Below are positions 1-9,601 of a DNA stretch of 64,000 nucleotides, piece by piece (the stretch's first letter is position 1; each line of letters begins with the position of its first letter). Made by a program: the position numbers and the translations under genes. Below the pieces are notes generated by a model that was given only the letters and a program-made list of their open reading frames with translations, did not search any database and was not told where the DNA came from. This DNA is from Gammaproteobacteria bacterium (GTDB taxonomy: Bacteria > Pseudomonadota > Gammaproteobacteria > Competibacterales > Competibacteraceae), in contig JACKNC010000003.1 of assembly GCA_024235095.1 (NCBI GenBank), forward strand, positions 62,001 to 126,000, read 5' to 3'.

Positions 1-264
1 ATTGCTGAAAATTGGCAATTTCCTTCCCCGGTGCTGAACGCTTTACAGGAATTAGCCATTTTGGATCAGAAACCGGATATGGCAAAATTGAGCGGCACGC
101 TTTACGCCGCTAATCAACTGAGTCAATTACGGGTGCTCGTTGACGAAAATCGTCTGGATGACGATATTGATCAGCTAAATCGCCGATTGGGCGGACAATT
201 GACTGAACATTGCGTGCGCTGTTTTTTTGAATTAAAGCGTCTATCGGAATTGCATAAAAACTAG
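1..264 (+). CDS. C-terminal fragment, HDOD-like signalling protein
   Basis: The frame is open from the first base, so the gene begins outside the window and only its last 87 residues are visible. The fragment is helical and starts with a Trp-rich turn (ENWQFPSPVLNAL) that resembles the HHW/NWxFP segment near the end of HDOD domains, which are regulatory relatives of HD phosphohydrolases without catalytic residues. No other domain can be judged. The stop is followed by about 95 bases of non-coding DNA before the next gene. The family assignment rests on one short motif and is tentative. Confidence 0.5.
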   Translation: MAENWQFPSPVLNALQELAILDQKPDMAKLSGTLYAANQLSQLRVLVDENRLDDDIDQLNRRLGGQLTEHCVRCFFELKRLSELHKN

Positions 265-359
265 GCTTTCAGCAGTTATTGCTGACTTCATCCACAATAA
301 TTGATCCGTCATAACTGACATAATGTCATCGCCAACAAACCATAACGAGGAGATGCGCG

Positions 360-1709
360 ATGCGGGAAATTTACCATGCTCTGGTGCTGAACATGCACCA
401 ACCTCCTGGCAATCTTGAACATTTGCTTGAGGTCAATGATTGGGAAACCAAGGAAATTCTTTTTGCCTACGATCGCATGCCCCGGTCGCTATGGGCTTAT
501 CAGGACATTGCGCGCGTCCACCTGTCATTATCCGGGACGTTGCTGGAGACACTGTCTAACCCTGACTTTCAGAGCCGGGTTTACGGCATGGTGGATTGCG
601 GCAAGTTGCTTTGGCATTTGCAAAACCAGAATCTCTTCGAAGTGCTCGGCACAGGTTATTATCATCCCGTGCTGGCGCTGATTCCTGAAGCCGATTGGGA
701 CGAGCAGATTGCCCGTTGGCAATCCATTGCCGGTCATTTACTTTGGCGAACTCGGTTCAATGGTTTCTGGCCGCCGGAAATGGGGTTTGACATGCGGCTG
801 ATCCCGCATTTGAAGAAAGCAGGCTATCGCTATGTCATGGTTGACTGCGAATATGTTGATCCCGTGGGCCAAATGAGTTGGCAGGAACTGCGCTATCGTC
901 CGCATATCGCGGAATACGGTGGGGAACAAATTGTGATTGTAGTGCGCGACCGTGAATTATCGGATGCCCAGTTAGCCGGCATGGACTATGGCTGGTTTTA
1001 TCACGAACTGCATGAACGCACCAAATGGTGTGATTTCCCGCCGTTGGTGGCCACCGCAACCGATGGCGACAATGGCGGCTGGTTCCGTAACGTCACCGAA
1101 AAGTCCAATTTCTGGACCTGGTTCTATCACCAGGCGATGGAGGAAATTCGCGCGGGCCATTCCAGCATGCGCCCGATTTTTATCACAGAGTACCTGGACC
1201 GATTTGGCGCGCATGGGCAGGTCACAGTGCGGCGCGGCGCCTGGAATACCGATGAGCACCATGGCTGGGATTTTCACCAATGGCAAGGTTCCTGGGCGCA
1301 GCGCGATACTCTGGTGCGCATTCATGACATCAGTCGGGAATATCACACGATGGTGAAGGCGGTCGCGCGGGCTAACGATCCTAATCCGGAGCTGGCGCGC
1401 GTGATGAACGAGGCGCACTGGCATTTATTGCGCGCGGAAACCAGCTGTAATTTGTACTGGGGCGAGGCCTGGATTCATAAATCCCATGCCGACCTGGACA
1501 ATGTCGCCTGGCATTTGGGCGAAGCCAGGGCCATCCTGGGCGGGCGGTTAACCCTGCTTATGACTTCGGAGCCGCCCGCAGAGACTGAAGCATCACCGAA
1601 AACCCGGAAAGGCATTGACGTTGACAACGTACCTGACGACGTTCCCGAGGCTACGCCAGCAGATGAAACATCCACGCCTTCCGAAAAGGCCCAGACCGGC
1701 ACAAAATAG
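360..1709 (+). CDS. Glycoside hydrolase family 57 protein
   Basis: 449 residues. GH57 enzymes are retaining alpha-glucan amylases or branching enzymes with a (beta/alpha)7 barrel. Visible family regions in order: MHQPPG near residue 12, GTGYYHPVL near 98, WPPEMGF near 139 whose Glu sits where the nucleophile lies, and ATDGDNGGW near 233 carrying the candidate acid Asp. No signal peptide, so it should act on cytoplasmic glycogen or maltodextrin. GAGGAG lies 10 bases before the ATG. After the catalytic part, from about residue 405, there is a low-complexity tail rich in Pro, Glu, Thr and Asp. A GH13 amylase is encoded 50 kb away. Substrate cannot be told from sequence. Confidence 0.85.
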   Translation: MREIYHALVLNMHQPPGNLEHLLEVNDWETKEILFAYDRMPRSLWAYQDIARVHLSLSGTLLETLSNPDFQSRVYGMVDCGKLLWHLQNQNLFEVLGTGYYHPVLALIPEADWDEQIARWQSIAGHLLWRTRFNGFWPPEMGFDMRLIPHLKKAGYRYVMVDCEYVDPVGQMSWQELRYRPHIAEYGGEQIVIVVRDRELSDAQLAGMDYGWFYHELHERTKWCDFPPLVATATDGDNGGWFRNVTEKSNFWTWFYHQAMEEIRAGHSSMRPIFITEYLDRFGAHGQVTVRRGAWNTDEHHGWDFHQWQGSWAQRDTLVRIHDISREYHTMVKAVARANDPNPELARVMNEAHWHLLRAETSCNLYWGEAWIHKSHADLDNVAWHLGEARAILGGRLTLLMTSEPPAETEASPKTRKGIDVDNVPDDVPEATPADETSTPSEKAQTGTK

Positions 1710-1789
1710 CGTAATCCCATAGCGTCTGTCGTGGCGCAGGCTCTCAACCCGTGCTACGCATTTCATACTACATTTTGGAGATTCATCAC

Positions 1790-2137
1790 ATGCCACTGCT
1801 CGCCCTGCAAACTTCCATTTCCTTGTCCAGTCAGCAACGTCATGAACTGCTTGCGCCGCTCTCGCAAATCGTTGGTGAATGTATTGGCAAACCGGAACGC
1901 TACGTGATGATCACGATCGCCGAAGCAGCTATGCTAATGGGGGGCGTCGAAGGTCCAACTGCTTATGCTGATATCCGTAGCATCGGCGGTCTGAGCGGCG
2001 CAGTGAATCGCAAACTCTCTGAACGTGTCTCCAATCTGCTCAAGGAACGGCTGGGCATTCCACCGGATCGGGTTTATCTTGGCTTCACCAGCGTCAGCGC
2101 CGAGAATTGGGGCTGGAATGGCGGCACGTTTGGCTGA
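1790..2137 (+). CDS. Tautomerase/MIF-family protein
   Basis: 115 residues. The ATG at 1790 is chosen over an upstream GTG at 1751 because it places Pro right after Met (MPLLALQTS); that N-terminal proline is the catalytic base of the tautomerase superfamily. The length and the spacing of motifs such as KPERYVMI and the C-terminal ENWGWNGGTFG match MIF-like members, which are about 115 residues and form trimers. The physiological substrate of bacterial MIF homologues is generally unknown. It lies 41 bases before the CBS-domain gene on the same strand, so it may be cotranscribed with the CBS protein and the permease. Confidence 0.8.
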   Translation: MPLLALQTSISLSSQQRHELLAPLSQIVGECIGKPERYVMITIAEAAMLMGGVEGPTAYADIRSIGGLSGAVNRKLSERVSNLLKERLGIPPDRVYLGFTSVSAENWGWNGGTFG

Positions 2138-2178
2138 ACCTTGATTCGTCTCTTTTCCTTACTATCCACAGGCTGTGT

Positions 2179-2631
2179 ATGACTGCAAAAACTCTGATGA
2201 GCGCGGATTTGGTGGCGCTGAAATCCACCGATACGGTAGCCATTGCCGCTGAAGGTATCTTGCAACATCACCTGCGTCATCTGCCAGTGGTGGATGAACA
2301 GGGCCGTTATCTTGGCACCTTTGGCATTTATTCAGTGCTGCAACTGACTCTGCCGTCGGCGGTGCTCAAACACGGGTTGGACAACATCGCATTCGTTACC
2401 GAAACTGCGCATGATATGGCCCAGCGTCTGCGCAGGCGTCAGGATGAATTGGTGCGCAACTGGCTGATTCAGGACCCGGTGGTGTATCCCGACACGCCTG
2501 CTATGAAAGTGGTGCAATTGATTCTGCACGGCCACACCAGCGTACCGGTTGTCGATCGAGAAACCGGTCGGTTGGAAGGCATTATTTCTTCCTGGAATGT
2601 CCTGGAAATTCTGATGCGGGAGCGCGCCTGA
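2179..2631 (+). CDS. CBS-domain pair protein
   Basis: 150 residues read from the ATG at 2179. Two CBS motifs are visible: one at about residues 7-60 (LMSADLVALKSTDTV and HLPVVDEQGRYLGTF) and one at about 95-147 (VVYPDTPAMKVVQLI, SVPVVDRETGRLEGI). Such Bateman modules bind adenine nucleotides and sense energy or ionic state. Its stop codon is immediately followed by the ATG of the permease, with no gap, which indicates translational coupling. The likely role is therefore regulation of that transporter, though this is inferred only from position. Confidence 0.85.
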   Translation: MTAKTLMSADLVALKSTDTVAIAAEGILQHHLRHLPVVDEQGRYLGTFGIYSVLQLTLPSAVLKHGLDNIAFVTETAHDMAQRLRRRQDELVRNWLIQDPVVYPDTPAMKVVQLILHGHTSVPVVDRETGRLEGIISSWNVLEILMRERA

Positions 2632-3975
2632 ATGCATGGGTCAGAAGGTGCTGTAACATCGGTGATTTTCGGCCTGAATCCCATGTGGACCGCCGCTATC
2701 CTGTTCGCCATCACCTACGTGGTGGTCATGACCGAGAAGATCAATCGCGCCATTGTTTCGCTGGCGGCAGCGGGCATGATGATCGTTCTTGGCATTCTCA
2801 ATCAGGAATCAGCCATTCGCGGCGTTGACTTTAATACTATCGGCCTGCTGATCGGCATGATGGTGATCGTCGCCATTACCCGCCAATCCGGGGTGTTTCA
2901 ATTCATGGCGATCTGGTCGGCCAAGAAGGTCAATGCCAATCCCTGGGGCATCCTGGTGATGATCGCGCTGGTGACGGCAGTGACCTCGGCGCTCCTCGAC
3001 AACGTGACGACGGTGCTGCTGGTGGCGCCGGTGACCCTGTTGATCACCGAGGAGTTGAAAGTCAAACCGTATCCGTATCTATTTGCCATGATCTTCTCCT
3101 CGAATATCGGCGGCACCGCAACGCTGATCGGTGATCCGCCGAATATTATGATCGGCTCCGCCACTGGGCTGACCTTCAACGATTTTGCCTACAATCTGGC
3201 GCCGGTCATTTTCGTCATTATGGCGGCCACCCTGATCCCTATCTACTTACTGTGGGGCCGGCATCTCCAGGCTGCTCCGGAAGACCGTCAACGGGTGATG
3301 CAGTTCAATGAGCGCGAAGCGATTACTGATCCACGCCTGCTCAAGCAATGCCTGCTGATCATTGGTCTGGTGATTGCCGGCTTTGTCTTCGCCCGCTTCC
3401 TGGAGTTGGAAGCAGCTACCGTCGCCATGACTGGCGCGGCGTGGCTGTTGCTGTTGAGCAACTGGGGCCGTAACGCCGAACATCAAAGTAAGAAAGTCAC
3501 TCGTGCTTTCAATGAAGTGGAGTGGATCACTATCTTCTTCTTTGTCGGCTTGTTCATCGTGGTGCATGGGGTAGACAGCACCGGTTTGCTTAGGCTGCTG
3601 GCCGATAAGATGCTGGCGGTGACCGGCGGCGACCGGAACACGACTTCGATGGTTATTCTCTGGTCTTCGGCTATCCTGTCGGCGATCATCGACAATATTC
3701 CCTTTGTCGCCACCATGATCCCGATGATCAAAGACATGGCCCCGACCTTTGGCGGACCGGATGGACTGATGCCGCTGTGGTGGTCGCTGTCGCTGGGCGC
3801 CTGTCTGGGCGGCAATGGCACCTTAATCGGAGCCAGCGCCAATCTGGTCGTCGCCGGTTTTGCCGAACGGGCCGGTCAACCGATTCGCTTCGTCCAGTAC
3901 GCTTTGTTGGCGTTTCCGGTCATGCTGCTCTCGATCGCCATTAGTACGGTCTATCTGTACTGGCGGTATTTGTAA
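2632..3975 (+). CDS. ArsB/NhaD-type (ion transporter superfamily) permease
   Basis: 447 residues with about eleven hydrophobic segments. Family signatures include LLDNVTTVLLVAPVT near residue 124, the GGTATLIGDPPNIMI segment near 162 that recurs in ArsB, NhaD and citrate permeases, and a second inverted-repeat copy IIDNIPFVATMIPM near 350 followed by GGNGTLIGASANLV near 400. It should sit in the inner membrane and exchange an anion or Na+/H+. The substrate is not decidable. It begins at the base after the CBS protein stop codon and forms the third gene of a tautomerase-CBS-permease run. Confidence 0.88.
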   Translation: MHGSEGAVTSVIFGLNPMWTAAILFAITYVVVMTEKINRAIVSLAAAGMMIVLGILNQESAIRGVDFNTIGLLIGMMVIVAITRQSGVFQFMAIWSAKKVNANPWGILVMIALVTAVTSALLDNVTTVLLVAPVTLLITEELKVKPYPYLFAMIFSSNIGGTATLIGDPPNIMIGSATGLTFNDFAYNLAPVIFVIMAATLIPIYLLWGRHLQAAPEDRQRVMQFNEREAITDPRLLKQCLLIIGLVIAGFVFARFLELEAATVAMTGAAWLLLLSNWGRNAEHQSKKVTRAFNEVEWITIFFFVGLFIVVHGVDSTGLLRLLADKMLAVTGGDRNTTSMVILWSSAILSAIIDNIPFVATMIPMIKDMAPTFGGPDGLMPLWWSLSLGACLGGNGTLIGASANLVVAGFAERAGQPIRFVQYALLAFPVMLLSIAISTVYLYWRYL

Positions 3976-4000
3976 TCAATAGGCATTGCCCCGCCTATTC

Positions 4001-4111
4001 GGCCCAGAACTAGCGAAGCTGTCATGCGCTGCCATAGGAGCCAGTCAGGTGCTGGCCAAGCCATTTAACCGTCAACAACTACTGGAAGCGGTCGAGACAG
4101 CGCTGAAGTAA
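4001..4111 (+). pseudogene. Remnant of a response-regulator receiver C-terminus
   Basis: In the gap after the permease one frame reads ELAKLSCAAIGASQVLAKPF followed by NRQQLLEAVETALK and a TAA at 4109. The GASQVLAKPF segment is the beta5/Lys-Pro-Phe signature of receiver domains and the rest matches helix 5. No upstream half, phospho-acceptor Asp or start codon exists in the preceding bases, so this is the 3' scar of a lost response regulator gene. The adjacent hybrid kinase on the opposite strand makes an ancient neighbour plausible. Confidence 0.65.
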
Positions 4112-4262
4112 AACCTTCAAGTCCCAAGTTCGGGAGCTATACCGAAAACCAGTCTGTTGATTGATTGACAAGAACGTAACTCGGATGGAGCGCAGCAGAA
4201 TCCGGAAAAACCCGGATTTCGGCCTGACGGCCTGCACAGGCTACGAAGTTTTCATACAGCCT

Positions 4263-6026
4263 TTAGTCCTCTACAGCGGCCGGATCTTCGCCCAGCGCAT
4301 CGCGCAGGCAAACAGTCAGCGTGTCCAGAGTGTAGGGCTTCTGCAAAAAGCCGCATAACCGTTTGCCAGCGAAACGCGGCGCAATTTCCGCTTCCGTGTA
4401 ACCACTGGTCATCACCACCCGCACTCTCGGATTGGCCCGCCGCAATTGCCGGAACGCCTCCTCACCATCCATATAAGGCATCGTTAAATCAAGCAACACC
4501 AACACAATATCTTCACTCCGCGTCTCATACAGTTCCAGCGCCTCCTGACCGTCGGTAGCGATCAGCGTTTGAAATCCAATACGCTCCAACATTCGGGCGC
4601 CTAGCGACCGCACCGATTCCTCATCGTCCACCAACAAAACAGTGCCGACTCCCTTCCACTCGCCCGACTTCACGCTGGGTTGGACCACGGATGTCCGCTT
4701 TTCCTGAACGACGGGGAACAAAACCTTGAAAGTCGTTCCCCGTCCTGGCTCGCTATATACTCGCAGCGTCCCTCGATGGCCCCGCACAATACCGAGCACC
4801 GCCGAAAGACCGAGACCGCGCCCGGTAAATTTGGTGGTGAAAAACGGCTCGAAAATCCGGCGCTGGGTTTCATGGTCCATGCCACAGCCGGTATCGGAAA
4901 TTTCCAGCCAGACATAGGTTCCCTCAGCGAGGTTTTCATCCAGATAGCCTTCGGCCAGATAATCATGGGCGCATTCCATGATGCCCGTTGAAACCGTGAC
5001 TACGCCACTTCGTTCGCCGATTGCTTCCGAGGCGTTGATAACCAGATTCATGACCACCTGACGAATCTGACTGGGATCGCCCCGCATCGGCGGCAACGAC
5101 TCTTTCAGGTTCAAATTCAGAATCGCCTTCTTGGAAATCGACGCCTTGAACAGCGAAATCATCTCGCCAATCAGATCGTCAAGCCGGATATTTTCAATAA
5201 CAAAACGGCCCTTGCCCGAATAGGCCAGCATCTGCCGACACAGTTCGGCGGCGCGCAGCGAGGTTTTCTCAATTGCTTGCAAACTGTCTCTAGCTGGAGA
5301 CAACTGAGGAAGTTCGTCCAGCGCCAGGCTCGCATTGCCCAGCACAATGGTCAGCAGATTATTAAAATCATGAGCGATGCCCCCTGCCAATACTCCCAGG
5401 CTCTCCAACTTCTGGGTTTGCTGCATCTGGCGCTCCAGTTGCAACCGCTTGTCTTCGGCCCATTTGCGTTCGGTAATATCGGTTACTGCTAGCAGCAACA
5501 ATGGCGCCTTCGCTTCACGACGTCCCTCCAGCGGTGTACCAAATACCGCCGCCTCCATTTGCGCGTAAAAAGCGGGACCCTGCGCCCGCAGAATCAGCGC
5601 CTCCAGACTTTTGCCCGTGGGATTCCTGAACAAAGCCCGGTAACGCGCCAGGAACACGCCACGATCATCCCCCTCCATACATTCCGAGAAAGGATTACCA
5701 ATAAGCTGGTTCCGGTGCTGACTGACCATCCGACAGAAAGTCTCGTTCACCTCATGCACCAGTCCTACATCGTCCAGCACCAGATAACCTACCGGCGCCC
5801 GGTGAAACAACAGGGAAAACTGATTGCGAGAGTGCTCCAGATCGGCCATGATGCGGCGCAACTCTTCATTCTGAATCTCGAGTTCGATTTGATGAACTTG
5901 GAGTTCATGGACCAGCCGGCGGGCATCCTCAACCGAAAGCTCCGGCATCTCCGACTGACGCTGGGCAGCACTAGCTTCCGCCTTTTCCCTGAGGATTCGC
6001 GCCCGGTCTTTCTCACCCTGGATCAT
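4263..6026 (-). CDS. PAS hybrid sensor histidine kinase with receiver domain
   Basis: 587 residues, no membrane segment, so cytoplasmic. Order: N-terminal coiled coil (about 10-70), PAS domain (about 70-185), HisKA with GGIAHDFNN carrying the phospho-His near residue 219, HATPase_c with N box NLVINASEAIG, G1 box SDTGCGMD, F box FFTTKFTGRGLGLS and G2 PGRGTTF, then a receiver domain from about 460 (VLLVDDEES) with acceptor Asp in VLLDLTMPYMDG and Lys in FLQKPY. Its ATG overlaps the stop of the upstream CheB/CheR fusion by four bases (ATGA), so the two proteins are made together and probably act in one pathway. All catalytic boxes look intact. Confidence 0.92.
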   Translation of the reverse strand: MIQGEKDRARILREKAEASAAQRQSEMPELSVEDARRLVHELQVHQIELEIQNEELRRIMADLEHSRNQFSLLFHRAPVGYLVLDDVGLVHEVNETFCRMVSQHRNQLIGNPFSECMEGDDRGVFLARYRALFRNPTGKSLEALILRAQGPAFYAQMEAAVFGTPLEGRREAKAPLLLLAVTDITERKWAEDKRLQLERQMQQTQKLESLGVLAGGIAHDFNNLLTIVLGNASLALDELPQLSPARDSLQAIEKTSLRAAELCRQMLAYSGKGRFVIENIRLDDLIGEMISLFKASISKKAILNLNLKESLPPMRGDPSQIRQVVMNLVINASEAIGERSGVVTVSTGIMECAHDYLAEGYLDENLAEGTYVWLEISDTGCGMDHETQRRIFEPFFTTKFTGRGLGLSAVLGIVRGHRGTLRVYSEPGRGTTFKVLFPVVQEKRTSVVQPSVKSGEWKGVGTVLLVDDEESVRSLGARMLERIGFQTLIATDGQEALELYETRSEDIVLVLLDLTMPYMDGEEAFRQLRRANPRVRVVMTSGYTEAEIAPRFAGKRLCGFLQKPYTLDTLTVCLRDALGEDPAAVED

Positions 6027-9000
6027 AGCGTCTCTTCACCTTGTTGTTGACTAGCTGTTTCCGCATCCGGCTCCCGCGAATTCCGCAACTGACCACGGAC
6101 CCGGGCCAGCTCATGTATGGCATCGACCATCTCGGTAATGTCATTGAAAGTGGTATAAACCTGAAAGGGTTTTTTCTCACAGGTCTTGAACAATGGAATT
6201 GCGCTAACGCGCAGCCAACGCGGCGGGTTCCGCTGAGGATTAAAAATTCCCATCAATACACCGGTGACAGCTTGGCCCGTTCGCAACGCCATCATGGACG
6301 GATGCTGATCGCTGGGAAATTTCGAGCCATCCTCGCGAATTGCCTGCCAACGCGGATCTGCCGAGGTCCGGCCATTCATTTCATCAACGGTCAAACCCAG
6401 AATATTGACTGCCGCTGGATTCGCCGAGATGATCTCACCCTCCAGATTTTGATACACCACACCTTCGGCTATGGTGTTGAAAAGCTGCTGATACCGCTCT
6501 TCGCTAATGCGGACCTGTTCTGCTGCGCGTTTACGGCTGGACAAATCTAGTACGGTAAAAGTTGTCCCCGCATCGGGATTCCCTGGATTTACGAGCGATG
6601 AACTGAGCAATACCGGGAGTAGACCGCCATCCTTGCGCCGCCACTCCGTCTCTACCGCATTCACGCCATGTTCACGGATCTGAGTGTGCTTTCCATGACC
6701 TACAGATTCAAATTCCTCATTGGAGGGATAAAGCAGGCGAGAATTTTGACCGACCAGCTCCTCACGCGCATAACCCATCATCCGGCACATCTGGTCATTG
6801 ACTTCCACGAAGATCCGGTCGACCACTCGGCCAATACCGATTGATGCAGCGCGATACAGGCTGGATAACCGACTCTCAGTATCCAAAAGGGCGCTTTGTA
6901 TGGTTTTGAGCAACCCAATATCGATGAAAGTCAACACAATTCCTGACACAGCGCCAATCCCTACCTGGTAGGGCAGAACGCGCATCAAAAACCAAGCCCC
7001 ATCCTGTGTGCGTACTTCCCGCTCCTGCTCGGCGGCGCTACGAACCACTTCGTCAATGAGTTCAAAAAGATTCAGCCCGTCCAAATTATACATGAGGTGA
7101 TTCACCGGACGCCCCAGATCACTGTCCAGGATCCTGAAAATGCGACGAATCTCCGGGGTAAAACGACGCACGGTCAAGTTTTCGTCCAAGAATAGCGTAC
7201 CGATTCGAGTGCTGGCCATCAAGTTGTCCAGATCATTGTTCAGCTCGGTCAGCTCAATAATCTTGCTTTGATATTCAGCATTAACCGTATGCAGCTCTTC
7301 ATTGACCGATTGCAACTCTTCATTGGTGCTTTGCAATTCCTCGTTGCTGGCCAACAGCTCCTCATTGGTTGCCTGTAATTCTTCATTGGAGGTTTCCAGT
7401 TCCTCAATCGTAGCTTGCAGGTTCTCGCGAGAAAATTGAAGTTCCTGCTCCAGATCGTGAATACGCTGTTCAGCTTCCTCGGTGACGTTGTAAACCTGCA
7501 TTTCACCCGAAGCCGTCTCCTTGAATTGTTGGGTCGTTTCCTCGATGAACACCGCCGCCAACAGGTCCTGGCCCTTTTTGCCAGGCAGGGGCCGGATGCG
7601 AATTTGCACAGTCCTGGGTTCATTATTCCACTTTAACCGGACGCTGGTGTACTTCAGTTCTTCGCCGGTCTTGAATACTTTTTGCAAACCAGTCGCCAGC
7701 GGGATGGCCAGCTCCCGCACCGCAATTTTAGTGATATCATTGATCATCTTCCCGGAGGACAATCCAAAGTAGCCTTCCGGATTACCCAGAATATGCAACA
7801 CTTCCAATTGCTCATTCACCACGACGGCCAAGGGCACATAGTCGCCGGCCAGCAATTGCAGAAAGCGATCAAGCATACGCTCCTCATCCTGACCGCGTGG
7901 CCATGGACCATTTGGGAAGCGCGGGCGATTTTGCCAGGAGCGGACTTCGGGGACTGACAAAAACTCCGGGCCGCCTGCCGGACGACGCTTGCCCCTGGAC
8001 GCATAAATTTTGTACTTCTGGTGCAGCGTTTCATAGAGGTCGGAGACCTCACCGGTGGTCTCACTGCTGCCCAACAGCAAAATGCCCTGCGGATTCAGGG
8101 AAAAGCTCATTAACTCCAGCGCCTTGCGCTGCAAGACGGGTTGCAGGTAGATCAACAGGTTGCGGCAGCTAACCAGCTCAATGTTGGTAAAAGGCGGGTC
8201 CTTGATCAGATTGTGCTGGGCAAACACCACCATCTCGCGGATCGAACGGTCAATCTGATAATGTTCTTCCCGGCGATGAAAATACTTGGTCAGCAATTTC
8301 GACGACAGATCGGCGGCGATGCTCTCGGGATACAAGCCGTTACTAGCGCGCAAAATCGCGTCGCGGTCGATGTCGGTCGCGAAAATTTTGATGTCGACCT
8401 GCCTGCCAATGCGCTCCATGACCTCGCGGCTTGACATCGCCAGCGAATAGGCTTCCTCGCCGGTCGAGCAACCCGCGATCCAGAAGCGAACTTCACGACC
8501 AGCAACGCGCTCGAAGAGCGCCGGGAGATGATTTTCCTCAAGCTCCTCGAAGACCTCGTGATCGCGGAAAAAGCTGGTCACGCCGATCAACAGTTCGCGA
8601 TAAAGCGTCGTGACCTCGCCGGAGTAACTTTCCATGAACTTTACATAATCGCGCAAGTCATGGATTTGATTAACCGTCATGCGCCGCTCAATGCGCCGGA
8701 TGACCGTGCTGGGCTTGTAGAAGGTAAAGTCTACCCGGGTTCGTTCGCGCAACAGAGCAAAAATGCGCGTCAGACGGTCTTCATCGGATAGCAGCGTTTG
8801 CGGACGGTCTACCTTGGCAGCGTAGGGATGGCGGACAAACGACGTCAACTTGGCAGGCATTTCGTCAGGCGGCAGGATAAAATCCGTCAAGCCGGTGGAA
8901 ATCGCCGCTCGTGGCATCCCGTCAAATTTAGCGGATTCTTCGCTCTGCACCATGACCATGCCGCCAGCTTCCTTGATGGCCCGGATGCCGCGCACGCCAT

Positions 9001-9430
9001 CGCTACCGGTGCCGGACAGAATGACGCCAATGGCCTTTTCGGCCTGATCATCAGCCAACGAGCGCAGGAACACATCGATGGGCAAATTCAGCCCCCGGGA
9101 ATGGTCGGACTCGCTCAACAACAGCTTGCCGTGAAAAATCGACAAATTCTTTTTGGGAGGAATCAGGTAGACCGAGTTGACTTCGACCAGCATTCCTTCT
9201 TCAGCGCGGCGAACCGGCATGGCGGTGCGCTTGGACAGCAACTCCACCATCATGCTTTTATAATCCGGGGAAAGATGCTGGATAACGATAAACGCCATGC
9301 CGCTTTCCGCGGGCATTTGCGAGAAGAATGATTCCAGCGCCTCCAGACCACCCGCCGACGCGCCGACGCCCACATAATAAATCAGGTTGGAGCCATCGGC
9401 ATCGGACTGGGAAAGAGTGTGATCTTGCAT
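6023..9430 (-). CDS. CheB/CheR fusion protein with C-terminal PAS domains
   Basis: 1135 residues from the ATG at 9430. Order: CheB methylesterase domain (about 20-195; GASAGGLEAL with the catalytic Ser, HLSPDYKS, and a GSDGVRG segment with the Asp), CheR N-terminal and methyltransferase domains (about 215-480; FWIAGCSTGEEAYS for SAM binding, SCRNLLIYL), a long coiled coil with repeating EELQATNEELxxSNEEL heptads (about 655-730), then three PAS regions to the end. There is no receiver domain on the CheB half. Such fusions are usually not in chemotaxis operons; here the partner is the coupled hybrid kinase, so a sensory adaptation role outside flagellar chemotaxis is likely. Confidence 0.92.
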   Translation of the reverse strand: MQDHTLSQSDADGSNLIYYVGVGASAGGLEALESFFSQMPAESGMAFIVIQHLSPDYKSMMVELLSKRTAMPVRRAEEGMLVEVNSVYLIPPKKNLSIFHGKLLLSESDHSRGLNLPIDVFLRSLADDQAEKAIGVILSGTGSDGVRGIRAIKEAGGMVMVQSEESAKFDGMPRAAISTGLTDFILPPDEMPAKLTSFVRHPYAAKVDRPQTLLSDEDRLTRIFALLRERTRVDFTFYKPSTVIRRIERRMTVNQIHDLRDYVKFMESYSGEVTTLYRELLIGVTSFFRDHEVFEELEENHLPALFERVAGREVRFWIAGCSTGEEAYSLAMSSREVMERIGRQVDIKIFATDIDRDAILRASNGLYPESIAADLSSKLLTKYFHRREEHYQIDRSIREMVVFAQHNLIKDPPFTNIELVSCRNLLIYLQPVLQRKALELMSFSLNPQGILLLGSSETTGEVSDLYETLHQKYKIYASRGKRRPAGGPEFLSVPEVRSWQNRPRFPNGPWPRGQDEERMLDRFLQLLAGDYVPLAVVVNEQLEVLHILGNPEGYFGLSSGKMINDITKIAVRELAIPLATGLQKVFKTGEELKYTSVRLKWNNEPRTVQIRIRPLPGKKGQDLLAAVFIEETTQQFKETASGEMQVYNVTEEAEQRIHDLEQELQFSRENLQATIEELETSNEELQATNEELLASNEELQSTNEELQSVNEELHTVNAEYQSKIIELTELNNDLDNLMASTRIGTLFLDENLTVRRFTPEIRRIFRILDSDLGRPVNHLMYNLDGLNLFELIDEVVRSAAEQEREVRTQDGAWFLMRVLPYQVGIGAVSGIVLTFIDIGLLKTIQSALLDTESRLSSLYRAASIGIGRVVDRIFVEVNDQMCRMMGYAREELVGQNSRLLYPSNEEFESVGHGKHTQIREHGVNAVETEWRRKDGGLLPVLLSSSLVNPGNPDAGTTFTVLDLSSRKRAAEQVRISEERYQQLFNTIAEGVVYQNLEGEIISANPAAVNILGLTVDEMNGRTSADPRWQAIREDGSKFPSDQHPSMMALRTGQAVTGVLMGIFNPQRNPPRWLRVSAIPLFKTCEKKPFQVYTTFNDITEMVDAIHELARVRGQLRNSREPDAETASQQQGEETL

Positions 9431-9601
9431 AGTGTTTATTCGTTTCGATCCGCGCCTGTGGGCAGACAACAGACGACTCAATTTAGTAACGCGAAAGGGT
9501 CATAATGGCTCCAGGAGTCATTTATCGCTCATCGCCGTTCAACTTCGCTGCTATCCTACTGCTTTATTCGCTTGATGTGAAAGAAACCTGGAACCTGGAA
9601 C

